From positions 1 to 5,885 of the forward strand of contig CAYGWJ010000376.1 of assembly GCA_964353405.1 (NCBI GenBank): a stretch of 5,885 nucleotides of DNA. The letters run 5' to 3'. The DNA is from JBGLNJ01 sp964353405 (GTDB lineage: Bacteria; Chloroflexota; Anaerolineae; Fen-1058). A model generated the notes under the pieces. It did not search any database, had not been told where the DNA came from, and worked only from the letters and a program-made list of their open reading frames with translations. Each line of letters opens with the position of its first letter. Within the stretch, counting starts at the first letter, position 1. Both the position numbers and the translations under genes were made by a program. Of this stretch, positions 1 through 5,650 are shown piece after piece.

Positions 1-48
1 ATTCTCGCCGTGCAGCCGGCCTTCCCCGGCCACCTTGTGGACCCAGGT

Positions 49-55
49 GGAGGTG
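49..55 (+). promoter_or_regulatory. Strong Shine-Dalgarno for the SRAP gene
   Basis: GGAGGTG lies four bases upstream of the ATG at 60 and is a near-complete match to the anti-Shine-Dalgarno sequence. It supports the start codon independently of the protein argument (the catalytic Cys must be residue 2). It is the strongest ribosome binding site in the window. Confidence 0.8.
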
Positions 56-59
56 TCTC

Positions 60-728
60 ATGTGTGGACGTTTCACGCTAACGATTGACCCCGCCGACCT
101 GCGGGATGCTTTTCCTGGCCTCACGTTTCCAGAGGAAATGATGCCGCGCTACAACGTCGCGCCATCGCAGCCGGTGGCCGTGGTCGCCAACAATGGCAAG
201 AACCAGGTCGAGATTTTCAAAAGGGGGCTGGTGCCTGCGTGGGCGCAAGACCCCAGCATCGGCAACCGCATGATCAACGCGCGCGCCGAGTCCTTGGCGG
301 AAAAGCCATCCTTCCGCGCGGCCTACAAGCGTCGCCGCTGCCTTGTCCTGGCGGATGGCTTTTACGAGTGGCAGCCATCACCCGGCAGCAAGGCCAAGAC
401 GCCGATGCTCATCAAGCTGAAATCCGGCCAGCCGTTCGCGTTTGCGGGGCTGTGGGAAGCCTGGCATCCCGATCAAGCAGATGCGCTTCTCTCTTGCGCC
501 ATCATCACGACCACGCCCAACGCGCTGATGGAGAAAATCCACAACCGGATGCCCGTCATCCTCAAGCCCGAGGCCTACCCGCTCTGGCTCGACCCTTCAG
601 AGCAGACGCCTGACAAACTGGATAAACTTCTCAAGCCCTATCCGGCGTCGCAGATGGCGGCGTTCCCCGTCTCGCGGCTGGTTAATGACCCCAAGAACGA
701 TTCACCTGATTGCATCAACCCCGCGTAG
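60..728 (+). CDS. SRAP domain protein (YedK/HMCES family), abasic-site DNA-protein cross-linker
   Basis: The 222-residue protein matches the length and layout of the SRAP family (SOS response-associated peptidase; E. coli YedK, human HMCES). Family members bind abasic sites in single-stranded DNA and form a stable thiazolidine link through the N-terminal Cys after Met removal, which shields the lesion during replication. Seen here: the MCGRF start with Cys2; YNVAPSQ at 31-37; NARAES at 73-78, with Asn73 and Arg75 equivalent to the DNA-contacting residues; ADGFYEW at 98-104, with Glu103; HNRMPVIL at 161-168, with His161; and the C-terminal VNDPKNDSPDCI block. All key residues are present, so it should be active. 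The start is certain because Cys2 must follow the initiator Met. The TAG stop lies inside a GTAGGG repeat unit. The 59 bases upstream show no complete gene. Identity is very secure; the cellular role is transferred from the family. Confidence 0.96.
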   Translation: MCGRFTLTIDPADLRDAFPGLTFPEEMMPRYNVAPSQPVAVVANNGKNQVEIFKRGLVPAWAQDPSIGNRMINARAESLAEKPSFRAAYKRRRCLVLADGFYEWQPSPGSKAKTPMLIKLKSGQPFAFAGLWEAWHPDQADALLSCAIITTTPNALMEKIHNRMPVILKPEAYPLWLDPSEQTPDKLDKLLKPYPASQMAAFPVSRLVNDPKNDSPDCINPA

Positions 729-786
729 GGACGCACCGGCGGTAGGGGCGCACCGGCGGTAGGGGCGCCCCGACGTGTGCGCCCTA
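725..786. repeat. GTAGGG-headed 17-bp tandem repeat with inverted partner (REP-like)
   Basis: Two adjacent 17-base units (725-741 and 742-758) read GTAGGG(A/G)CGCACCGGCG and differ at one position. A third, partial unit starts at 759 and diverges after about 10 bases. GTGCGCCCTA at 777-786 is the inverse of the TAGGG(G)CGCAC part of the units, with one bulged G, so the block can fold into a GC-rich stem. The first unit overlaps the stop codon of the SRAP gene and the block ends 10 bases before the next gene's ribosome binding site. It resembles dispersed extragenic palindromic elements; that class, and any effect on mRNA stability or termination, are inferences. There is no T-run, so it is not a classical terminator. 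Confidence 0.75.
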
Positions 787-796
787 TCGCCAGTTG

Positions 797-804
797 AAAG
801 GTGA
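797..804 (+). promoter_or_regulatory. Shine-Dalgarno that decides the carrier start
   Basis: AAAGGTGA, with six bases (AGGTGA) matching the anti-Shine-Dalgarno, lies five bases before the ATG at 810. The GTG at 801 that gives the longest open frame is part of this site, so it is unlikely to be the initiator. The true start is most probably 810, which shortens the product by three residues. Confidence 0.65.
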
Positions 805-809
805 CGACA

Positions 810-2261
810 ATGGAGCAAAAAGCAGGCGCACAGATCAGCACCCGGGCGTTCGTCCAGTCCTTGATCATCCTGTTCGTCCTGATGCTCGCCGCGGGCAGCT
901 TGACCCAGCTCGTCCCCGCCGGACGCTATGCCCGGACGATGCAAGCTGGCCGCGAGGTCATTGACCCGCAATCGTTCCGCTACGTCGAGCGGCCGGATTA
1001 TCCCATCTGGCGCTGGCTCACTGCGCCCATCGAGGTGCTGTGGGGGCCGGATGCGGTCACCATCATTACCATCATTATCTTTTTGCTGATGGTAGGCAGC
1101 ACGTTTGCCGTGCTGGATAAAAGCGGAATCCTTCAAGCTGCGATTGGCCGCATCGTCCAGGCGTTCGGGGGCAAAAAGTACGTTCTGCTGCTGGTCATCT
1201 CGCTTTTCTTTATGCTGCTGGGCGCGTTCTTTGGCATCTTTGAAGAAGTCGTGCCGCTCGTCCCGCTGATGATTGCGCTGGCGTATCTGTTAGGCTGGGA
1301 TTCGCTCGTCGGGCTGGGCATGAGCATCCTCGCCACCAACATGGGTTTTTCCGCCGCCATCACCAATCCCTTTACGATCGGCGTGGCGCAAAAGCTCGCT
1401 GGACTGCCGCTCTTTTCCGGCGCGTGGCTGCGCGTCCCGATTTTCATCGCCATCTATGCTGTGCTGGCCGTGTTCCTGGTGCGCTATGCGCGGCGCGTGG
1501 ATCGCAACCCACAGTCTTCGCCCGTCTTTGAGCAGGATCGCCTCGAGCGGGATAAATACCGGACACTTGCGCTGGACTCGCTCTCCGCCAGACAAGCTCA
1601 ACTGGGCAAAGCGACCGGCTGGTTTGCGGTCTTTCTCGTGCTGATCCTCGTCGTCCTCATCGCCGGCCCGTTTATTCCGGCGATTTCGTCCTTTTCACTG
1701 CCGCTCGTGGGGGTCCTGTTCCTGATCGGCGGAATCGGAGCGGGCGTTATGTCGGGCGCAGGCGGACGGACCGTTTGGAAAGCGGTGCGCGATGGCATGA
1801 CCGGCATCGCGCCAAGCATCCCCCTCATCCTCATGGCCGCCAGCATCAAGCACATCGTCGCGCAGGGCGGCAGCCTGGACACCATCTTGCACAGCGCGTC
1901 GCTGGCTTTTTCCCAGACCAGCCCCTTTACCGCCGTGTTGATGGTATATGTCCTCGCTCTGCTCATCGAGTTCTTTGTCGCCTCCGGCTCGGCCAAAGCC
2001 TTCCTGCTCATGCCCATTCTGCTCCCGCTCTCGGACCTCGTCGGCTTGACGCGCCAGGTCACGGTGACGGCCTATTGCTTTGGCGATGGGTTCAGCAACC
2101 TGGCTTACCCAACCAACCCGGTGCTCCTGATCTGCCTGGGGTTGACGGTGGTGAGCTATCCGCAGTGGCTCAAGTGGACGGCCAGGTTGTGGCTGGGCGT
2201 CCTGGCCGTCACCATCGTCTTTTTGGGCATCGGCGTCGCGATTCGCTTTGGGCCGTTCTAA
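810..2261 (+). CDS. YfcC/DcuC-family polytopic membrane carrier (basic amino acid, peptide or C4-dicarboxylate type)
   Basis: The 483-residue hydrophobic protein has about 12 predicted membrane segments (residues numbered from the GTG at 801: about 16-36, 85-106, 126-148, 150-165, 211-228, 272-292, 297-318, 336-352, 376-394, 396-410, 438-452, 463-482). A soluble, charged loop at about 230-268 separates the two halves. Family hallmarks seen are FEEVVPLVPL (147-156), the NMGFSAAITNPFTIGVAQ block (180-197), a second re-entrant-like segment with SGSAKAFL (395-402), and FGDGFSNLAYPTNP (427-440). These blocks are typical of the YfcC branch of the DcuC/AbgT-like anion transporters. Substrate cannot be read from sequence; family annotations range from C4-dicarboxylates to arginine/ornithine exchange. 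The GTG at 801 extends the frame but overlaps the ribosome binding site, so ATG 810 is preferred. The gene is followed 108 bases later by a zinc peptidase on the same strand, which favours a peptide or amino acid substrate (inference). Confidence 0.9.
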   Translation: MEQKAGAQISTRAFVQSLIILFVLMLAAGSLTQLVPAGRYARTMQAGREVIDPQSFRYVERPDYPIWRWLTAPIEVLWGPDAVTIITIIIFLLMVGSTFAVLDKSGILQAAIGRIVQAFGGKKYVLLLVISLFFMLLGAFFGIFEEVVPLVPLMIALAYLLGWDSLVGLGMSILATNMGFSAAITNPFTIGVAQKLAGLPLFSGAWLRVPIFIAIYAVLAVFLVRYARRVDRNPQSSPVFEQDRLERDKYRTLALDSLSARQAQLGKATGWFAVFLVLILVVLIAGPFIPAISSFSLPLVGVLFLIGGIGAGVMSGAGGRTVWKAVRDGMTGIAPSIPLILMAASIKHIVAQGGSLDTILHSASLAFSQTSPFTAVLMVYVLALLIEFFVASGSAKAFLLMPILLPLSDLVGLTRQVTVTAYCFGDGFSNLAYPTNPVLLICLGLTVVSYPQWLKWTARLWLGVLAVTIVFLGIGVAIRFGPF

Positions 2262-2282
2262 CTCCCGGGTTGCACGGGGAAT

Positions 2283-2314
2283 CGAGGCTTTAGCCGGAAC
2301 CGCGTAAAGGCTCG
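2283..2314. repeat. Intergenic imperfect hairpin between carrier and peptidase genes
   Basis: CGAGGCTTTA (2283-2292) faces TAAAGGCTCG (2305-2314), pairing at 9 of 10 positions around a 12-base loop. A GTAGGG motif on the opposite strand (CCCTAC, 2326-2331) lies just downstream. No T-run follows, so an intrinsic terminator is unlikely. It could be a REP-like element or a structured mRNA leader of the peptidase gene. The pairing is visible directly; function is unknown. Confidence 0.5.
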
Positions 2315-2357
2315 TCTTCGAGGGACCCTACCAGCAATCGGAAACCGCTCCAAAGGT

Positions 2358-2365
2358 AAAGGCGG
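2358..2365 (+). promoter_or_regulatory. Probable ribosome binding site of the DUF2817 peptidase gene
   Basis: AAAGGCGG lies four bases before the ATG at 2370, and a second AAAGG sits at 2352-2356. It is a moderate match, but no other in-frame start nearby has a better one, and the N-terminus begins where the family usually begins. Confidence 0.45.
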
Positions 2366-2369
2366 AAGG

Positions 2370-3509
2370 ATGAAGGTCACAGAGAAATCTACATGGTTCC
2401 CCTCAAGCTATCAAGAGTCGCGGGCGCGCTTCCGGCAGGCACTCGACCTGGTTCGGCCGCATTGGCCCAACGCCCGACTGGCTCATCATCCCGTCGGCGG
2501 CGACGAGGATCTCACACTGGACTGGATGATTGCCGACGCGCTGCAAGACAAAGCCAGGCTCTTGATTTTCACCACGGGCGAGCACGGCATCGAAGGTTAC
2601 GCCGGCTCGGCCATGCTCCAGCTCTTTCTGCGCGAGCCTCTCGCCCGGCTCGATCCGCACAGCACCGGCTTGCTGCTCGTCCACGCCATCAACCCGTGGG
2701 GCATGGAACATCGGCGGCGGACGAACGCCGCTAACATAGACTTGAACCGCAACTTTAGCTGGGACTCGAAAGCTTTCGATCCATCGCTCAATCCCGAATA
2801 CGCCCGGCTTACATCGTTGTTGGCCCCGCAGGGGCCAGTCCGCAGTTTGTCTTTCAGCAGCATTCTATTCGTGCTCAAGCTGTTGGCAAGCCTGATCGCG
2901 GTCGGGCCGCACACACTCCGCAAGGCCACGCTGCTGGGACAGTATCGCCTCCCTCAAGGCATCTATTATGGCGGGGAAACCTGGCAAGCCGAGACTCGCG
3001 CCACCATGGAGTTGTACCGGACTCGCATTGCCCAGTACCAGCACATTGTCCACCTGGACATGCACACCGGTTACGGCCCGCGCTATCAAATGAGCCTGGT
3101 CAACTCGTACCTGGAACCGGCCGACTCTGCCGAGTTTGAGAAGCGCTTTTCGTACCCCAGGGTGGTCAAATCCGACCCGGCCGAGTTTTACAGCATCCAG
3201 GGTGACATGATTGACTGGGTCTACACTCTGGTCAGGGACGAGTTCCCAGGCAAGCGGCTCTATTCGACCAGCTTTGAGTTTGGCACGTATGGGGATTCGA
3301 CGCTGGCTGTCCTGCGCAGCCTGCACGCCACGATTTTGGAAAACCAACTGCACTGGTTTGGCGCAAGCCCCGGCGCGCAAGAGCGCATCAGGCATTCTTT
3401 CCAGGAATTGTTCTTTCCCGCCGAGGCGCAGTGGCGCGAGAAGGCCGTTGAGAATGCGCGGAGGGCATTTGAAGGAATTCTCCGTGCGGAAGGTTTTCTC
3501 ACACCGTGA
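2370..3509 (+). CDS. DUF2817 family zinc metallopeptidase (M14 carboxypeptidase fold)
   Basis: The 379-residue protein has the full set of M14-type landmarks in the arrangement typical of DUF2817. TTGEHGIEGYAG at 68-79 carries the HxxE zinc ligands His72 and Glu75. NIDLNRNF at 122-129 provides the Arg/Asn substrate-binding block. HLDMHTGYG at 228-236 carries the third zinc ligand, His232. FEFGTYG at 302-308 carries the probable catalytic Glu303. A QYRLPQGIYYGG segment at 191-202 is also typical. There is no signal peptide, so a cytoplasmic enzyme is expected. A hydrophobic stretch at about 161-180 is too interrupted to call a membrane helix. The family is inferred to cleave C-terminal residues or short peptides and amidated amino acids; the natural substrate is unknown. 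The upstream YfcC-type carrier suggests a transport-plus-hydrolysis pair. All catalytic residues are present, so it is probably active. Confidence 0.93.
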   Translation: MKVTEKSTWFPSSYQESRARFRQALDLVRPHWPNARLAHHPVGGDEDLTLDWMIADALQDKARLLIFTTGEHGIEGYAGSAMLQLFLREPLARLDPHSTGLLLVHAINPWGMEHRRRTNAANIDLNRNFSWDSKAFDPSLNPEYARLTSLLAPQGPVRSLSFSSILFVLKLLASLIAVGPHTLRKATLLGQYRLPQGIYYGGETWQAETRATMELYRTRIAQYQHIVHLDMHTGYGPRYQMSLVNSYLEPADSAEFEKRFSYPRVVKSDPAEFYSIQGDMIDWVYTLVRDEFPGKRLYSTSFEFGTYGDSTLAVLRSLHATILENQLHWFGASPGAQERIRHSFQELFFPAEAQWREKAVENARRAFEGILRAEGFLTP

Positions 3510-3581
3510 TGGTAGGCACAGGGTTTATCACGTAGAGTCGCGACAATCGCTGTGCAACCCCATGAGCGAGGAAAACGATGG

Positions 3582-3593
3582 GTGGCGCGCCAC
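3582..3593. repeat. 12-bp perfect palindrome in the convergent intergenic space
   Basis: GTGGCGCGCCAC is a perfect palindrome, flanked more distantly by GAGCG (3564-3568) and CGCTC (3593-3597), which can also pair. It lies in the 94 bases between the stop codons of two convergent genes, the usual place for a bidirectional terminator. There is no T- or A-run beside it, so termination is only a guess. The rest of this spacer shows nothing I can name. Confidence 0.35.
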
Positions 3594-3603
3594 GCTCAAC
3601 TCT

Positions 3604-3993
3604 CTACTTGTCCAGCATGGCCCTCATCGGCGTCCAGTAGTGCTCGATCCAGCCTTGCTTGATGGATTCATAGTGCTCGTCGGGCACGCCAGTGTGAGTA
3701 AAGGTAAGGCGCGTGCCGCCCTCGACTGGCTTTAAGTTAAACGTGACCTTGGACTCGTGACCTTCAGGCCAGTCGGCGGCGTGCCAGGTCTGCACGATCT
3801 TTTCATCCGGCACTAGCTCCACGTTCGTCCCGGTGATGTAACCACCATAGGCCACGATCTTGCCGCCCACCTTTCGGCTGATGCTCGCCGTGTCGCCCGT
3901 GAACTTGGCGTGCTTGCGCGAATCCATCAACGCGTCGTAAACTTGATGCGGCGTGGCCCTGAACGTCACCGACTGGCGAATAGGTTTGGACAT
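3604..3993 (-). CDS. SRPBCC/AHSA1-type (START-like) small ligand-binding domain protein
   Basis: The 129-residue protein is a single SRPBCC domain, close in layout to the Activator of Hsp90 ATPase homolog 1-like (AHSA1) family. Seen: the first strand and helix with the TPHQVYDALMD motif (14-24); KFTGDTASI (30-38); the GGKIVAYGGYITG turn (43-55); LVPDEKIVQTWHAADWP (60-76); the strand TRLTFTHTGVP (94-104); and a C-terminal helix ending GWIEHYWTPMRAML (114-127). These proteins form a hydrophobic cavity and have varied, mostly uncharacterised roles; no catalytic residues can be assigned. The start was set at ATG 3993 because homology begins at once and a purine-rich AAAGAGAG (4000-4007, minus strand) lies six bases upstream. 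A TTG at 4032 extends the frame but sits inside a palindromic repeat and is unlikely. It follows the acetyltransferase gene by about 35 bases, probably in the same transcript. Family is confident, function is not. Confidence 0.9.
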   Translation of the reverse strand: MSKPIRQSVTFRATPHQVYDALMDSRKHAKFTGDTASISRKVGGKIVAYGGYITGTNVELVPDEKIVQTWHAADWPEGHESKVTFNLKPVEGGTRLTFTHTGVPDEHYESIKQGWIEHYWTPMRAMLDK

Positions 3994-4015
3994 CGCGGAC
4001 TCTCTTTCTTGACGG

Positions 4016-4038
4016 GTAGGGCAAGTTTTCAACTTGCC
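4016..4038. repeat. GTAGGG-headed palindromic element overlapping the acetyltransferase stop codon
   Basis: GTAGGG (4016-4021) leads into GGCAAGTT-TTC-AACTTGCC (4020-4038), a perfect 8-bp inverted repeat with a 3-base loop. It lies at the junction of the acetyltransferase and SRPBCC genes, and the TGA stop of the acetyltransferase (4029-4031) falls inside it. It shares the GTAGGG head with the tandem repeats at 725-786. A dispersed REP-like element is the likeliest reading; inside a transcript it could protect or attenuate mRNA. There is no T-run, so it is not a standard terminator. Confidence 0.65.
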
Positions 4039-4625
4039 ACAGGGTTATTTTCCAAAATGCCAACTACCTGAAACCACGGCGGCTCAGACAGTGGATTCTT
4101 TTCGACCCGCATTCCGAGCTTGCGCATCACGCCTATCGAAGCAGCGTTGTCATAGGCCGTCGTGGCGACGATGCGCTTGAGCTTGAGGGTGTTGAAGGCA
4201 TAGTCAATCATCGCCCTCGCTGCTTCGGTGGCATAACCTTGATGCTGAAACGTCGGAGATACGGCATAGTAAAGCCCGAACTCGGTCGTGTAGAGGCTCA
4301 AGCCTTCGGCGCCTGTGCGCAGCGATGGTAATTGCTTGAACGGCGCAAGGCACGGCACGTACCCAATCGCGCCGATGAGTTGGCCCCTCAATCTGAGGAC
4401 AATGGCCCGTTCGCCATAAGGCGGCTGGTAGAGTTTGGCGAGCTGCTCGTAGCTCATGACCGTCCACTGCAGCCACTGCCTGCGCTCATTCATCGCTTTG
4501 GTTTCGTCGTGACCCCAGTTCACCTCGGCCAATTCAATGTCGAGGATGCGATGAATGTCATCCAAATCGTCCATGCGAAAAGGCCGGATGATCAAGCGCT
4601 GCGTTTCCAGAACAGGCAGTGACAT
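4029..4625 (-). CDS. GNAT family N-acetyltransferase (RimJ/RimL-like, Acetyltransf_3 type)
   Basis: The 198-residue protein starts with the hallmark LETQRLIIRPF (6-16) of RimJ/RimL-type GNAT enzymes, which move an acetyl group from acetyl-CoA to an amine. The acetyl-CoA pyrophosphate-binding motif is at 119-138: the strand YYAVSP followed by QHQGYATEAARAMI, with the Q-x-x-G-x-A signature. Further on are RIVATTAYDNAAS (151-163), with Asn160, and the conserved VMRKLGMR helix end (166-173). The acceptor cannot be predicted; a small molecule or a protein N-terminus are both possible. The ATG at 4625 is chosen because the family homology starts four residues later. An in-frame ATG at 4667 would add 14 residues and overlap the heme O synthase stop as ATGA, so translational coupling from that start is a real alternative. 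The last residues and the stop codon are encoded by a palindromic repeat. Confidence 0.93.
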   Translation of the reverse strand: MSLPVLETQRLIIRPFRMDDLDDIHRILDIELAEVNWGHDETKAMNERRQWLQWTVMSYEQLAKLYQPPYGERAIVLRLRGQLIGAIGYVPCLAPFKQLPSLRTGAEGLSLYTTEFGLYYAVSPTFQHQGYATEAARAMIDYAFNTLKLKRIVATTAYDNAASIGVMRKLGMRVEKNPLSEPPWFQVVGILENNPVAS

Positions 4626-4663
4626 ATCCTTCGAATAACCTTTCTCGAGTCTTTCCAGTCCTT

Positions 4664-5650
4664 TCATTGGACTCGTGGCAATCGAATCAGCGCATCCGCC
4701 ATCAGTGCAATCATCAAGACTGCCAGGTACATGCTCGAATACTTGTACAGGTTCCACGCGAGCTTGTTGCCGCCGTGCTTGCGCAGTGCCCAGGCTTGAT
4801 AGATCAGCCCGCCGCCCAGCGCCACCGCGATCACAAGATAGAGCAGGCCCGCCACGCCGAAAATCGGCAGGAGCATGGTCACGGCGATCAGTTCGATAGT
4901 GTAGAGCATAATCTGATTGTACGTGGCATACTCGCCGTGGATGACGGGGAACATGGGCACGCCCGCACGCTCATAATCTTTGCGGCGCACCAGGGCCAGC
5001 GCCCAAAAGTGCGGCGGCGTCCAGAAAAAGATGACGGCGAACAACAGCCATGCCGCCAGGTCGAGCTTGCCGGTGGCCGCCGCCCAACCGACGAGAGGCG
5101 GAATCGCGCCCGCGCCGCCGCCGATGACAATGTTTTGCGTCGTCGTATGCTTGAGAATCTTGCTGTAGATGAGGACGTAATACAAGATGCCCGCCAGCGC
5201 AAGCAGCGCTGCCAGCAGATTGACAAACCCTGCGATGAGATAGAATGACAGCACGCACAGCGCCAGCCCGAACGCCAGGCCTTCGGCGGGCGTCATCCGG
5301 CCTGATGGGATGGGACGATGGGCTGTGCGCTGCATCAACTTGTCAATCTCGCGGTCCAGGTATCGATTGACGGCCTGTGCGCCGCCCGCCGCCAAGGCTC
5401 CCCCCAGCAATGTCCACACCCCAATCCACGGCGAAGGCAGTGCCCGCGCGCCGACGACCATCCCCGCGAACGCGGTCACAAGCAGCAACACCACGACGAT
5501 AGGCCGCGTAAGCATCAGCAGGTCACGCGCGCGCTGTTTGCCGTCGAGCGGCAGCGCGGCGTCGGCCTGCTCGTCTTGGACGGCGCGCGCCGCCAGTCCG
5601 GTCACGACGACGAGCACGACGCCTGCCGCCCACGTTGCGGCGGCGGTGGC
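4664..5650 (-). CDS. ctaB: Heme O synthase (protoheme IX farnesyltransferase), C-terminal half of an apparent CtaA-CtaB fusion
   Basis: This UbiA-superfamily membrane prenyltransferase adds a farnesyl group to the heme b vinyl side chain to give heme O, the precursor of heme A for aa3-type oxidase. Numbered from the first in-frame codon at 5650, the frame has 328 residues. The first 20 or so complete the last membrane helix of heme A synthase. After a linker of about 25 residues, the CtaB domain begins with RDLLMLTRP near residue 42. The first Asp-rich motif is NRYLDREID (Asn95, Asp99, Asp103; bases 5342-5368), followed by AHRPIPSG. The second is DYERAGVPMFPV, starting at Asp225 (bases 4961-4978 for DYERAG). 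Several hydrophobic helices follow to the C-terminus. The open frame runs on to an ATG at 5803, but that stretch does not read as protein. The nearest plausible independent start, ATG 5515, has no ribosome binding site. The domain itself is intact. Confidence 0.94.
   Translation of the reverse strand, partial: ATAAATWAAGVVLVVVTGLAARAVQDEQADAALPLDGKQRARDLLMLTRPIVVVLLLVTAFAGMVVGARALPSPWIGVWTLLGGALAAGGAQAVNRYLDREIDKLMQRTAHRPIPSGRMTPAEGLAFGLALCVLSFYLIAGFVNLLAALLALAGILYYVLIYSKILKHTTTQNIVIGGGAGAIPPLVGWAAATGKLDLAAWLLFAVIFFWTPPHFWALALVRRKDYERAGVPMFPVIHGEYATYNQIMLYTIELIAVTMLLPIFGVAGLLYLVIAVALGGGLIYQAWALRKHGGNKLAWNLYKYSSMYLAVLMIALMADALIRLPRVQ

Noticed and set aside
1..59. Possible end of an upstream gene
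   Set aside because: Short open stretches exist on both strands, but none gives recognisable protein or a supported stop/start, so no gene is called.
725..772. Tandem units considered as a CRISPR array
   Set aside because: The units are 17 bases, directly adjacent with no spacers, and only two to three in number.
1775..2293. 172-residue + strand open frame inside the carrier gene
   Set aside because: It is a +1 shadow of the carrier gene, rich in His, Arg and Pro, with no recognisable family; the carrier frame shows clear conserved motifs over the same bases.
2270..2300. TTGCAC as a -35 box for the peptidase gene
   Set aside because: No acceptable -10 box lies 16-18 bases downstream; the spot is occupied by the hairpin.
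3994..4032. TTG start at 4032 for the SRPBCC gene
   Set aside because: It lies inside a palindromic repeat, has no ribosome binding site and adds residues not seen in the family; ATG 3993 fits better.
4619..5248. 209-residue + strand open frame opposite the heme O synthase
   Set aside because: It is antisense to strongly conserved CtaB motifs, and its His/Gln/Arg-rich composition is typical of the complement of a hydrophobic GC-rich gene.
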